Positions 10,901-22,604 of a DNA stretch of 64,000 nt are shown in pieces. A model generated the notes under the pieces. The model saw only the letters and a list, made by a program, of their open reading frames with translations. It was not told where the DNA came from and made no database searches. Source of the stretch: Lepidodermella squamata (Eukaryota; Gastrotricha); the NCBI GenBank assembly GCA_047495785.1, contig JBLDXI010000021.1, positions 2,108,001-2,172,000 of the forward strand, in the 5' to 3' direction. Positions within the stretch are counted from its first letter, which is position 1, and the number at the start of each line of letters is the position of its first letter. The translations under genes were made by a program, and so were the position numbers.

Positions 10901-13900
10901 CAGCCCGTAAACAGAGTGATAACTTGGAAGTCCTGAATCGTCATAATGAGATTGATAGAATTCGAACGCTGATAGAAGACTGTAAAATTTTGGCAAAGTA
11001 CAACATGTCCTTCACCGTTGCTGAAATTCGTGAAATCGCCGTTTCCAGCGAAAAATCTCGCGATTTACTCAACCGATGGATGATTCACATTTTGAAGACT
11101 TCGAAGGATAAGTCTTCCAACTTCTTTTGGACTTGCGTCCTCGCTGACGGATTGAAACTTATCGACAGTTTTCAATGCGCCGATGCCTTGAATCGAGACG
11201 ACTGGTTGACAATATACGCCAGGCACTTGTTGATGTACGCCGGGCCTTCAACGGGTGTGGCTCGTCTTGGGAAATTGATAGACGGCGGTAGCTTGGTCGG
11301 AATGGCTAAGATGGTCCTAACTTTTTCGCAGGCTCAGTCGATTGATAAACAGCAGGGCTCGCCTGTCCTCTCCTACGCGAAATCCGCTCGTCTAGCAGTC
11401 AGTGTTTCTCGAGAGTTGTTTGAATCAGCGGCTGATCTCGACGATTCGGCCCTTCAGCGCTCCCAGATGTGTCTTGACCTCATCCCGAAACAATATGTAG
11501 CGATTGATGACGAGCTGGGGCATCAATTCAATGAAATGCAGCGTTTTCTGGAGTGCTGCGAGTTGATGCGGCAATTAGAAGCACCCATCGTACCGCTTTC
11601 ATTGAAGGTGACCGGAGATCGGCTCGGCTTACTCGCCAACGTTATTTCCGCGTCTTCTGATGCTTGTTTGAAGCACCACAATGTCTTTCTGCGACTGGCC
11701 GAATTGCTCGATGTCGCTGATTCGAAGGCTGAGTCGCGGAATCTTGGTCTTAAATTACTGGCCGGTTGTGCGATAAATTCGGGCAATCTCGACGCTGCTT
11801 TGTCATATTGCGAGCAAATCGTTGCTGCAAATTTCGCTATGGCCTGGCAGGAATGTGCTACTCTGTGTGAACTTCGAGTCGCCCAGCCTGAAGAATCTGG
11901 CTCAATCGCCGATCCATCCCGTTTGTTTCCGCTTCTCGCCTTCGCCCTTGCGAATTGCGACTCTCCCAACCGTATGCGTAGTTTGATTACCGTCCGGCAG
12001 CGAATCGTCGCCGATCACTGTTCAATAACGTTGCAGCCACCTGCGGAAGAACTAGCTGGTAAAGTCGTCGGCAAAGTCGTTACGACTGTTGCTAAGGAAA
12101 TCGGGGGTAGAACTACGTCCAGCTTAAAGCAAGCCACGTCACTGCTGTTCAGCGACCGCTTTCGCCCTATTGTTTCGCTGATTTCTAATACGTTGCCTGA
12201 ACAGCGGAAAAGAAACGCCAGTGAAAGCGCGTCGAAGCACCAGGTCAATCCGCATATGGACTCATTTACTAGTAACGATATTGCGTCAGTGAAGCACTTC
12301 ATCCGAACATTTGACCCAGTCAGTGATATTGCGCTGATGCTAAGACTCGCTTGCATTTCGTCCAGTGAGCGACCAGTTGATGCCGATATTTCTGAACTTG
12401 AAAGGCAGATTGCTAAGATCGGCAAGGAGCTCGTCTCCGACTACTTGGAGGACGATCTTGCCTTTGTCATTGTGGACTGTTTGGGTTTGGCTCAAAGTAG
12501 CAGAGATCCGGGCATTTTGATCACATTGCTCGACCTATTTTCGCCACAAGTTTGGCCGCCGAACGAGCCGAAATTGGCGGTTCTATCAGCGTATTTGATA
12601 GCATTATTCATCGCGAAATTGCACGATAAAGACGCTGATTCGATTAGAGATCACCCTGTTGCATTGATATCGGCAATTTACAACCGTTTATCAGGCGATA
12701 ATCGCAATGCCGAATTTGTCGAAAAATGCGGAGTTTTGGGCGAACGTTTTGTGGCAGTGATCGAAATGCTGTTCAAAATGGACGAATCGCAGTCGATTAG
12801 TAAGCAGCTGCCGCCTGGCATCAACGTCGAGCTGTTTTTTGCCGACGAAGACTATCGCAAACACGCGATTATGACGATGGCAAATGAAAGCTTGGATCAA
12901 GCGTTGCAATTCGCTGAGCGGTACAACGTTGATGTCGAAGAAGTTAGGCTGAAATTCGCGCAGCAGGCCATTTTGACTGGTCAGGTTGCTGACGATTACG
13001 TTGCCGAAATTTCCGCAGCTCTATCACCGATCGCAGCCGATGGAGAAAATGAGGCTGGCAGAAAGCGATTGGGCACTTTCTTCAAAATTGATATCTTGTC
13101 AAAAATTGCAGGCTTGAACCACGGCCGAATCGAATTCATGTTCAAAATTGTTGAAAATTTACCAGACATCAAGGAATATCTACCGCCGAATGGCAGTGAA
13201 ATAGCTCGACTGTTGGTTGATAATCAAACTTGTTTCGAGGAGTTGAATTTCCATGAGCTTATCAAAAATCCGACAAATGAGCAAATGTGGGAGTTGTTGG
13301 AGAACGTCGCCGATGATTCATCTCTGGCACCTATTGTCAAGCTGATTGGATTATTGCCGAAAATAACTATCACCGCCTCGGCTATTTACCAGCGCTGGTC
13401 GGTGAAGAAGTGCTTAATGGCAATAGCCTTACTACACCCAGTTGATGCTAACACGATTTTGACTGCTGCGAATAGTGTTGATTCGTATTTCGTTCATTTG
13501 GCCCCGAAGGATTTCGCCGCGTTCATGTTCGACGTTTACTCGTCTGACCCTTTCGTCAAGCAAAACGTTCCTTCAGCGGCGAAACAAGCGCTGTTGAAGC
13601 GCTTTTTGCAAAGCTTGAAGGTGGCAAAAGCGAAGCAGACCAAGGAGAAACCAGCCGCCTCCCCGACGGACTGGTCGGCTGCCCAGGACGCTTTCCGCAT
13701 TCTGGCGCGGCATCTCGATCGAATGAACGCAGCGGCTTGGCTGCAATTCGAGCTCGTTGTTGATTCCTCGATTTATGCAGAAATTCGAACCGAATTCGAC
13801 CGAACGCTATCGCGCGAACCTGCTCTCACGGCGTTCGCGACTAATTGGCTAGCCCGCCTGCCGGTTTCGGGCGGTGGTCTCGGCCCTGAGGTTATCGAAT

Positions 13901-15038
13901 TACTGCTCAGTTGCATTGATTTCTGCGAGAAAACTGTTCCAGAGGCATATTCGATTTGTTTCCGCCATCAGTTGACGACAAATGCCGAACCGTCACCCCT
14001 CGTGCTGGCTGTTAGTAAATGGAGCAAATTGCCTGGTAAATCCGCCCTGGTCACTGACATCTACTCGTCATTCAGAGAGACCGTATTCGCTGTGGTCGTG
14101 CACGGCAAAGGCGTTGATTCGACCTTAACCCCGCAGCAACGCCTTGCGCTGCTGCACCGTATTCTAGACGCGTCTAGTGGCCAGTTGAATCTCAGCCGAA
14201 CTATGCTTATGGACCCGGATTTCTTGTACTTGCAACTTAACGCTTGTTTGGATGAAAACAGCAGCTGTCAAGTTGGTCGCGAGGAATTGGAGGATGAGAG
14301 TTCGCGCTCTGAAATGCTGAAGCGACTGTCGAAAGAGCTGCCATGGAACGCGTTGGTTGAAATGATCAAAGTCCTACCGCCATTTGACGATCCTTTCATC
14401 CAAAGTCAAGTCGTAGTTCCCCTACTGAATGAATCCGCAACAACGGCAGCTAACGGTCCTGATAAACTGGTATTTTTCATTGACTTCATTGATTTTTTCC
14501 CCATCTATCTATGTTTTTTTTTTCTTAGAGCGATATGAGCAATTTTGCATGCCTGATTCGAGAGATGTTTACCGATAAGCGGATCAATGTTCAGCAATTA
14601 CTCGAGGTCGCCAGTCACGTGGCTCATCTTGGCTTTCCACATTCAGCCGTCATCATTTGTCTTGTGTCGTCGCTGGCTCGTGATTCGCCGAAAATTTTCG
14701 ATTTTCTCGCAGGCATCGAGCCGTCGACAATGAACATGCGTCAGCCTTTGTTGTGCAGCGAATTGCTTGATGCCGGGATGTTACCGAAATTCGCACAGAC
14801 ACCCTATTTTGTGCCTCTGGTTGACTATGCTATTCACAATCAGTCGACCATGTCGTTTTCGATCGCTCAGCTCATCGACCAGCTGGCGAGTTTTGGCCTC
14901 GATGAAGAGGTCGATTTCGTGCGGAAACGACTGGCGGCGCGCAACCGGTTCGGCGGTTCCGCTGACGAGCCGAATGATGACGCGGCTGGTTCTTCCTTGC
15001 TAGGCAGTGTCTCTGGTGCTCTTCGAAAATGGTTTTGA
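7948..15038 (+). CDS. NBAS: NBAS homologue (Sec39-domain tethering subunit)
   Basis: Four exons: 7948-9229, 9288-10117, 10171-14469 and 14529-15038, giving 2,306 residues (human about 2,370). NBAS is a subunit of the NRZ/Dsl1 tether that captures Golgi-to-ER COPI vesicles and, in several animals, supports nonsense-mediated decay. The N-terminus starts with LLYDLTL as in human NBAS. Exon 1 is a WD40-like beta-propeller with the family block MSVSPSQNNLVVLHESGYLS and later AEWFEPSS. Exons 2-4 are helical, with the Sec39 domain within exon 3 (about residues 700 onward). The exon joins PAAG|PLGFL, LPG|RPLKA and DKL|SDMSN keep phase. The short open frames at each exon end are read-through into introns of about 53-60 nt. 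The poly-A signal lies 168 bases after the stop. Confidence 0.94.
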
Positions 15039-15205
15039 TGAACTATAAATATCACAAGTTTTGAAAAATACCCGCAGATGTTTGGCTTAATTTATTGTGA
15101 TGGATTGTTCCAGCTTTACGATGATGATGTAAGAGATGTAAAATAATTTTCGAACCGTATTTTCGAAATATTTTCACTGTATAATGCTAAAGCGATGATA
15201 AAGGC

Positions 15206-15211
15206 AATAAA
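15206..15211 (+). promoter_or_regulatory. Polyadenylation signal AATAAA for NBAS
   Basis: Canonical AATAAA 168 bases after the NBAS stop codon, followed by a GT-rich stretch. Position and strand fit the 3' end of that transcript. Confidence 0.6.
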
Positions 15212-16006
15212 CCTGGTTGAGGTGTTATTTCGTGGTCTAATTGCGGAAGTTTGGATTTATGAACAACATGATACTGCTATATCAGGAATTTCAGCATTTA
15301 TTTAGCAGCAAAAGACGACGGTGGCGAGTGGAGGAGTGTGCCTAAACCGGACAGAAATAACTTGCTTGTAGATTGAAATAATTATTACAATTATGCCCAC
15401 TTCCAATGCAACTCGACGACTTAGGTAAAAAATTAACCAAATCGAATCGAATTTAGTAAGAATACAAAACCGATGGCCGTGTACCTTAGGTGGACAGTGA
15501 TTTTTCTGACATATAAAAGCAAAAGTAGGTGTGAAACAACATTTTGGCAACGAGTTCAGCCTACGCAAGTGCGGAACGGCCTTCGGTTTTACACCGGACT
15601 GAGAAAGGCGTGAGGCTGGTTGGGAGTCAAAAGACCCAACGGAACCTAGCAGCGTGTTTTCATCAGCACTAACTTCCACTTGTCCTGAAAGTCTCATCAT
15701 TTGTTATGGATTGTTATGGACCAATACTAGTTGGTAGAAACAGAAAACAGTAGTGTAAAACAGCAGTGTAAAAGCTTAAAGCTGAACTTACAAGCAAAAG
15801 TTGGCAGCACGCCAACGGAAGGTGATGCAAGTGTAATTGTTTCTACCGTCCAGCACCAACCAGCCTTGTGCTGGGTAAAATTGAAAATTGGGTAAAATGC
15901 TTTGTCGACAGAAAATATAACAGTGTAGGGCCAACTCAAGCATGTTATTCAGTTATAACCGAATGAATTTATCGCAAGTTTTGTCACATTTTTTTCAAGG
16001 GTCGTT
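15212..16006. other. Intergenic, no assigned gene
   Basis: A 132-codon minus-strand frame (15302-15700) and a 70-codon one (15727-15939) overlap the area. Both contain a short PTFA-type motif beside possible donors, but neither shows a domain or a signal peptide I can support. Treated as unassigned. Confidence 0.4.
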
Positions 16007-16437
16007 ATATTCATACTTAAATAAGTACGCGTTATTTGATATTCGTACTTAAGCGGCTTTCCGCTTACGTAATATTCGAAATTTTTCGACCATAATATTC
16101 AGCTTTTAAAACTGAGTAAGAATCATATCTCACCCAGGAAGCTGAGATAACTTGGACTTGTCAAATTTGCATCCAAAAACATGAAATTAGGGTTGGAAAG
16201 CTCAGGAAACCTAAAAGGTCCTGAACCTTAGATCCAACTTGATGAAAATAGGGAGAAACTCCAGATTTTGCCATCAAATTTGACAAGTCCAAGTTATCTC
16301 AGCTTCCTGGGTGAGATATGATTCTTACTCAGTTTTAAAAGCTGAATATTATGGTCGAAAAATTTCGAATATTACGTAAGCGGAAAGCCGCTTAAGTACG
16401 AATATCAAATAACGCGTACTTATTCAAGTACGAATAT
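16007..16437. mobile_element. Fold-back element with 163-bp near-perfect inverted arms
   Basis: Left arm 16007-16169 and right arm 16275-16437 are reverse complements with only a few mismatches; the spacer is 105 bases. Each arm contains AAGCGGCTTTCCGCTT, itself a smaller palindrome. There is no coding capacity. It looks like a MITE or fold-back transposon. I could not find an unambiguous target-site duplication. The high identity of the arms suggests recent origin or gene conversion between them. Confidence 0.85.
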
Positions 16438-16907
16438 CCACTCCGTTTTTTTAATAACACCTAGTAACAACCTATTTCTGTTTGATGAAGCACTAACAAC
16501 GGATAGCAGTAATAAACATATGGCGAAAAACCAAAAGTGCAGTGTTGCTAATTTCAAAAAATGTTATTTTCAATGGCAATGAGTAGCAGCAGCAATTAGT
16601 CGCCGACAAAACAAAAAAACAGAAAGCGGTAAAACAGCAGATTCGACCTGTCTATTACAAAAGACTTAAAATGGCACAGACCTTCATCAAAACAACGAGT
16701 ATATAGAAAAATAAATACCAGTATTCCATGGTACACTGGGAGAAAAATTTACATTTTCAGATGAACTTTTCACGCTTCTAGAGAGAACATCACGATTTAA
16801 AGCTGAATTTGCATTTAAATCACAGAGACCCATTGCCTGATGACGAAAAACGAGGCAGTACAGATTATTCTAACAGATTGTTCATCTCCGCGTTGACAAT
16901 GAGATTG
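16438..16907. other. Intergenic, downstream of PRODH copy 2
   Basis: AT-rich, no coding signal seen. It should contain the 3' untranslated region of PRODH copy 2 on the minus strand. Confidence 0.5.
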
Positions 16908-18914
16908 TCACTCCGCCTTGTAGAAAAACTGACCGGCCCTAAGGCGGCGCATCCACTCTGATGAAAGCAAGCGACGTTCCTTTTGCACCTTATCGAAAAT
17001 TCCGCGATTTTCCTGTGCGCGTCGCATCAGATATGGCATGACATCGAAGGTAGGCCCATAGGGGATGTACTTGTAGACAGAGAAGCCAGCCTGGCCCAAT
17101 GTGAACGATACTTGATCGCACATTCCCATAAGCTGGCCGAAACAGACAATTTTGTCATCCGGGTTGATGTCGAGCTCCTTCATTTTCAGAACCGCATTTC
17201 TGACCGACTCTTCATTATGAGTGGCACACATCAGTGACACCTTGCCCTTCGCCCGGGTCTTCGCTGATCGCAGTAACTCCTCGAAGATTCGCACGTAATT
17301 TTCGGTGGTTTCGTCCGTGTTCGACCAGATTGGGTCGGGGTAGTTATACTCAGCGGCGCGAGCTCGCTCCTGTTCAAGGTACGCGCCCCTTACCAGTTTG
17401 CAACCGAAATAGAAATCTTCGCGAGCAGACAGCGCCAAGTCAAGCTGAACCCTGCGCAAAGTGCCTCGCGTGTAGGCCTGATAAGTGTTGAAAACGATAG
17501 CACTGTCCTGAAATCAGAGTTTATTTTAAAATGGAGATGCTGGGCATAAAGAAATATTGCCTTATTGAACTGGCGCATCATTTCGACGGCAAGACGGTTG
17601 ATGGCCGGTTGGAAGTAGCTCTGCTCGGCGTCGATCATAATGCGAACGTCGCGGGATTTCGCATGCTCGACTATACGATTCAAACGCTTGATCATGTTTT
17701 TGAACTGCTCGTCCATGTCAGGGTCCAGCTTCGGAATCAACGGGGCAAGCATGTTGAATTTTCTACCCAAACTATCCGTGTAGACTCTAACGCTCGGTAA
17801 CGACAGAACTTTGTGAATGTCGACATTCATCAAATTGGACCATTCGAACATGTCAATTTTTCTGAAGGAAATAAATTAATTCCTTATTACCCAATTCAAG
17901 ATAAATAATTACCCTTCTTTCGTTTTGTCAAGCCATGTGAACCATTGCTTTGAATCATCACGAGATATCGGGATACCCATATCATTCAACCCCTTTCTGA
18001 ACTGATACTCGGACATGGTTTGCATCAGGTCGTCTGGGTTCATGCCAGCACCAACCATTTTCTGGTAATAATTTTCGATACGGACCAACACCTCAGAGAT
18101 GTGCATAAGGAGATCAGGACGTCCGAGCGCCGTAACTTTGATCGCAGCGAAGCCAGATGCTTTCGTTGCATCAGCCACGGCATTGATGCACTCGATAAAA
18201 TGATTCATGTTGTCATCACACGCTTTTTCGTCCTCGTAGACGTAGGTACGAGCTGAGACGACACCCTCGCTGATATCGCTAACAGAAGAGCGGTACTGTC
18301 TGATTTCTGGAGAACTGTCCTTGTCTGCATAGAAAAATCAAGTCAAGTTTTATTTTTCCAGATATTTCTATGCGCTCACCATGTGTGCCATGCGTTGCCG
18401 ATGTTGTTTCGACTTTTTTGTCGCCTGAAACATCCTCCTCAACACTGTAGTCTAGAATTGATTTGACACCGAATCGCCTGTAACGCTCAACCACTGGTGT
18501 AATCTCTTGAATATCGGCACCAGCGACAAAGTGACCGTAAACTGTTAACTGGAGTAATTTCTCTAGGATACGCCGACCAAGCACTTTTTCAGCCAGCGAG
18601 AATAGCTGCCGCTGATTCGCTACCAATTTCTCGTAAGAACATAGCCGAAAGACGAGAATAGCTCGAAGAAGTTCGAAATTAGATTTCGATTTGTAAGCCT
18701 CCTTAATATTCTCAAAGGAGAGATCAATTTGTTTGAATGACGGGTGGTCACCACCAGTGCCCGGCTTGCCACTAGCTACCCAATCAGGATGCACTTTATC
18801 ATCTTTTTTCCACGATGCAGTTAATGACGCCGTCCGCAAGTGGACTGAAAGCAACTGCGCCGCTCTTACTCGGTAGTGATTCAACAAGACCAAGCTGCCA
18901 AGCTGACCAGGCAT
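16908..18914 (-). CDS. PRODH: Proline dehydrogenase, copy 2 (complete)
   Basis: Four exons: 18380-18914, 17913-18324, 17561-17861 and 16908-17507, giving 615 residues (human about 600). Mitochondrial FAD-dependent first step of proline breakdown to glutamate. The last exon has the conserved FGCKLVRGAYLEQERARA block and later CFGQLMGMCDQVSF and VYKYIPYGP, which line the proline site in the family. The start at MPGQLG begins a presequence-like stretch. The third intron (17508-17560) begins with GC, not GT: AATAAG|GCAATA, ending TTTCAG|GACAGT. This join restores the family sequence FNTYQAYTRGTLRR. The first three exons are duplicated at the window start. The frame shown ahead of exon 4 in the same strand is intron read-through. 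Confidence 0.96.
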
Positions 18915-19169
18915 GAAAAACAAGTCGTTCAAGTAAAAGATCTAATTTTAATAATCGACGAACAAAAATTCTTATTCCAAATTTACAGTTACAAATTGTG
19001 ATTATTGAATGGTACACAGTTGCATACAATCTTGGATACAGTAACGTGAACCATGAAACCGACAGGTCCGACAATCAAATAACAATCATCGAACTTATTT
19101 ACAGTATAAGAACGAACAAGCGCAGGTTTGGAGTTTGGAGAAATAAAGCAACACGTCGTGATTTGAAGG
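17596..19169. repeat. Direct segmental duplicate of 1-1570
   Basis: Second copy of the PRODH block, identical over exons and introns apart from scattered single-base changes. It extends about 250 bases past the start codon into the 5' flank. Copy 1 may extend further outside the window. Confidence 0.9.
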
Positions 19170-19309
19170 ATGGATAGAGACCCTGCTACTAATTCTGGTG
19201 ATTCAACAGGGGTTGGGTTGATAAGTTGGAAATACCTGTCACCGATAATTCGAGATTCGAATAGAGCATTAAATCTACCCGCTGTTGCCATACACTTCCA
19301 GTTTGCTCA

Positions 19310-19470
19310 GAAGCTAAAAGCTAAGAGCCCTATGAGCAGTGAACATTATGACGTTGCACGCGTCAATCGAATAAGCCGGAGACGTTTCGTTGGTCAGTCA
19401 GCTAGACTACACCACGCAGGGAGCAGGAGTACCCAAACCCAAAAAAGCCGAGAAACCTACACTGAAGCAA
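19310..19470. repeat. Dispersed repeat, matching 4769-4952
   Basis: Same order and strand as the copy at 4769-4952, sharing ATGACGTTGCACGCGTCAAT and the AAAAAAGCCGAGAAACC end. It sits directly between the PRODH duplication and the Harbinger remnant. Bases 19170-19309 between them have no match in copy 1 and no identified gene. Confidence 0.7.
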
Positions 19471-19475
19471 AAATA

Positions 19476-19643
19476 ACGCGTTAAACTAAAAGTAACGCGT
19501 TACAAATGGGTGGAATTAATAAAATTAAAGGCAGGAACGCGTTACGAAAATGTAGCAGAGAAAGTGGCGCGTTACAAATGAGATGAAATAAAAAAGTAAC
19601 GCGCCACATGAATGCTGATGGAGCTTAGGGAGGGTTGACGCGT
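19476..19643. repeat. Cluster of six ACGCGT-type motifs
   Basis: ACGCGT or ACGCGC/GCGCGT cores at 19476, 19495, 19537, 19567, 19599 and 19638, most within the longer GTAACGCGTTAC palindrome. They lie just left of the Harbinger transposase. Possible binding sites for the element's own Myb/SANT protein, which is inference. Confidence 0.6.
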
Positions 19644-19784
19644 TACTTTTCGACAAATGGAGCAAAAGTTGGGGTTCTGAAACCTTGGGGTACATCTTAT
19701 GTCAGTTGATTTGAAAAGCGCTATTTCCGTGTAGGAAGAAAATGGCTCGCGACTACATATACATACCACAAGGCGACGACGCTT

Positions 19785-20165
19785 GCGCCGCCGTCGATGA
19801 TTTTCATCGAGTTTGGGGCTTTTCTGGAGCCATCGACTCGCTTGACACGGTCGAATGTCGAAATACGGGCGCTGCCCGATAATGCCGGTGACCATTTCAG
19901 CAGAAAGAGCCGCTATACCACGGTTACTCAGGTGTCAGTCGATTCCGACCTTCGGTTTTTTATGTATACACTGGCGCGGCTGGGTCTGTGCACGACGCCC
20001 GGGTATTCGCATGGTCCTCGCTATTCGACCAAGCCGAGAGGCTAACGGACGTGTTTGCGCAGGTGTTTCGCCGAATGTTGGCGATACGGAGTTGCCAGTT
20101 CAAATTTCTCTCAGCCTACCCGTTGAAACCCCGGCTTATGAAGCCCTATCGAGACGACGAGGGCC
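19785..20165 (+). pseudogene. Harbinger (HARBI1-like) DDE transposase remnant
   Basis: Reading across frames gives the family landmarks in order: a VWG...AID segment (first catalytic Asp region), HFSRKSRYTTVTQVSVDSDLR, then GSVHDARVFAWSSLF (second Asp), then SAYPLKPRLMKPYRD (third Asp region). In intact members the last block is GDSAYP; here the residues before SAYP are FKFL, so the third catalytic Asp is lost. At least two frame changes are needed to connect the blocks. The part before the first Asp is not recognisable. A sister remnant at 49.56-49.74 kb has the better preserved LDGTHVEIRAP block. Confidence 0.8.
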
Positions 20166-20407
20166 GTGGCAACAGTCGACCCAGCGAAGCTGCAATTCAA
20201 CAAAAAAATTGACTTCAAGCCGGATTAGCTCAGAACATGGCAGATCCTCGATTTCGATGTGGCAGAAGGAAAGCAGGGAACCTAAAGCGGAGGAAGTGGG
20301 ATCGGAACAGGTCACAACTGGCCAGACATCATTACTTGGCCTGAAACTGGATTCGGCAATGTCGATGGAGGCATGCATCAACGACAAAGTGGCGAGAGCA
20401 ACAATAG

Positions 20408-20970
20408 TTGTTACGCAGCTGTCCGTTACGACTTCGGCCATTTTTGTCAAAGCGCCAACTGGGTAACGCTTTCAAAACGAATGCCCTGCCACTCCTGGAG
20501 TACGGCATGGTGGGGTACGCTCACGCGTCTACAACGGTACTCGATCGGCTAGAGGCGGTCCAAGACCGCTTCTGCAAAGCGACAGGCGTCGATCTACAGC
20601 CACTGAAAAAACGGCGTTTTGTGGGAATAATGACTTATCTATATAAGGTCATCGTAGCACGTCGTGGAACACCTCAGTTGCGATCGAGGTTTGAAATCCT
20701 TGAACTTAGTAGGGACACGCGAGCGCTTCGTGGTTCGATTGTCCGTCACAAATACCAGGTGCGTCTGTCAACACCGTGGCAAAGTGCTGTTCGACGAAAT
20801 CCAGGTACGGAGATCGAGCCACTACAACGACTTAATGAGGTCTTCGCAAGATGGAATAGCCTTCCCGCCAGATGTTTCCCTGAAAACACCGACATCAACT
20901 TTTTTAAATTGCAGATGAACTCCCTAGGCCTTAATCTTTGATTATAGCTGAAAATACTCGGTAAATAAAA
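20408..20970 (+). mobile_element. Non-LTR retrotransposon 3' fragment inside Harbinger remnant
   Basis: A 177-codon frame with the C-terminal region of a LINE reverse transcriptase: LLEYGMVGYAHASTTVLDRL, EAVQDRFCKATG and a final WNSLPARCF, NFFKLQMNSLG. Catalytic YADD is absent, so the copy is 5'-truncated. An A-rich tail (TAAATAAAAAAAATGG) ends it near 20970. The left boundary is uncertain, between about 20180 and 20400. Confidence 0.75.
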
Positions 20971-21430
20971 AAAATGGCATTGGCGTGAGGAAGGGCGTTT
21001 GGCAGCGAAACCTACCTTCAACAACTTATCGTATGAGTTGCCTCTATAGCACTCTGCACAACTTCAGAATCATTCATTAGCAATTAGCAGCCGCTGCACA
21101 AAGAATGGCTACAAAACCGGCCGAAGAAAGTTGCCATCCGATTTCAACCCGTCCGACAAGAACTGAGAAAACCGACGAACAAATTCGGGACATTTTTGCT
21201 AATTATTTTCCTAAATGATGTCTCCTTCTGTCATTCAATCTCGAGCCTCTCCAATCACGCGCAATTTTAGAATTTTGAAATTAATAACACACTTCGATTG
21301 ATTACTGGTTTCTAGTTTAATTATTTATCGGATTAAATACAGCACGAAGCGTTTAACTAAAAATTATGAGTAATTGAATATGAGTCATTGAGATTACTGA
21401 GTCAGATTAGTAAAGCGGAGAGACAGGTCA

Positions 21431-21450
21431 TATATATATATATATATATA
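21431..21450. repeat. (TA)10 microsatellite
   Basis: Twenty bases of alternating TA within the Harbinger remnant. Confidence 0.95.
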
Positions 21451-21799
21451 CAAATCAGAGTTGAAGAGCTGCGAGCATTAGGAAGTATTAGCGAAAGAAG
21501 CCGGATTGATTTGCTGGGTTGTGGCTGGTGCCGATGGCCCGAAGATAAACGCGTTGCTCGCCGCGCTGGCTGAACATTGCATTGCAGTGTTCGGCGGTCC
21601 GCTGTTGCCTGGAAATTGCATTGGCGTCATGCGCATCATCAGCATGTTGTTTGCTGTTGCAGTTGTTGTTGCATCCGTTGTTGTAGCTGAAGTTGCGATT
21701 CTTGCTGGCGAAGTATATTCTTCAGCTCGAGGTACGGCGACGCACTGGGCGTATCATTCGACCTAGCGAAGTTCATTTACCTAGTCAATTTACCTAGTT

Positions 21800-22480
21800 C
21801 ATTTACCTAGTCGAACTGGCGATTTGCGCCATGATTTTCGAGTCCTCTAGCATTTGCTGCTGCCGCGCGGTGGTGGTTTCAATTATGAACTTAGCTAGGT
21901 TTTGCCTAGAACCCCCCTGCGGCGCGGCTATTCGTTTGGTCCTAACCAAGCCAGGCTTGAATTTTACGGCCTCTTTCTCACCCTCCTGGGCACCACTGGA
22001 ACCCCCGGCGTTTTCAGAAAGCCCAGCAGATTGAACAGACCCAGCAGACCGTGATCCTCCTTGGCTCGGCCCTGCCTTATCCTGTTCAATTGCGGAGAGT
22101 TGCGCTTACGCTTACAACCTCTTCGTTGTCGCTCTGGTTGGGGCCAGTGCCGAAAGCGTTAACGGGGACGCTACCCGGCCGATTTGCCATAAATTTGTGC
22201 ATTTCCTTGAAGAATATAAACTTAGCGGTTCCCTCACCCGTCTTCTTGAGCCTTTTCGCCTCATCATTATGTTCACGAATCAAGCGCTTGGCCTTATTCT
22301 TGCATTGATCCTCAGTGCGGAAAAACCCAGATTGATCTAGTTCGGCAGAAAATTTATTGTAATCCCAAGTACTCAAATGGGCCCCGTCAGCGGTAGGTAG
22401 GTGTGTTTGTCCTCCAGGACCGAGATGATGGCCAAAGTATCAAAATCGGACCACCGACTAGCAGCCCCTCCTTTACACAC
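21800..22480 (-). pseudogene. Myb/SANT-like DNA-binding protein of Harbinger
   Basis: The 97-codon frame 22086-22376 has the second and third helices of a Myb/SANT-like domain: WDYNKFSAEL, GFFRTEDQCKNKAKRL, then a Lys-rich turn and MHKFMANRPGS. The first helix (SRWSDFDTLAIISVLED) lies just upstream on the same strand but in another frame, so one small indel in or near the CTACCTAC direct repeat breaks the domain. Downstream (to about 21800) a Gln-rich helical tail, TTTARQQQMLEDSKIMAQI, resembles the C-terminus of such proteins. In Harbinger elements this protein recruits the transposase to the termini. Not intact here. Confidence 0.75.
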
Positions 22481-22549
22481 GCATTTGCTTCCGTTCACTC
22501 CCGTTTGCTTTCACCCTCCCTCGTTCGCTCCCTGAGTTGAGCTCCACGC

Positions 22550-22604
22550 GCGCGTTTACACGACTGGGCACCAACAAGACCGAAAACTGCTCGTGTAAAC
22601 GCGC
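22550..22604. repeat. 14-bp hairpin at right end of Harbinger remnant
   Basis: GCGCGTTTACACGA (22550-22563) pairs perfectly with TCGTGTAAACGCGC (22591-22604) around a 27-base loop. The segment GAAAACTGCTCGTGTAAACGC recurs at about 50751-50771 at the end of the second Harbinger remnant, which marks it as a terminal or subterminal motif. Confidence 0.75.
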
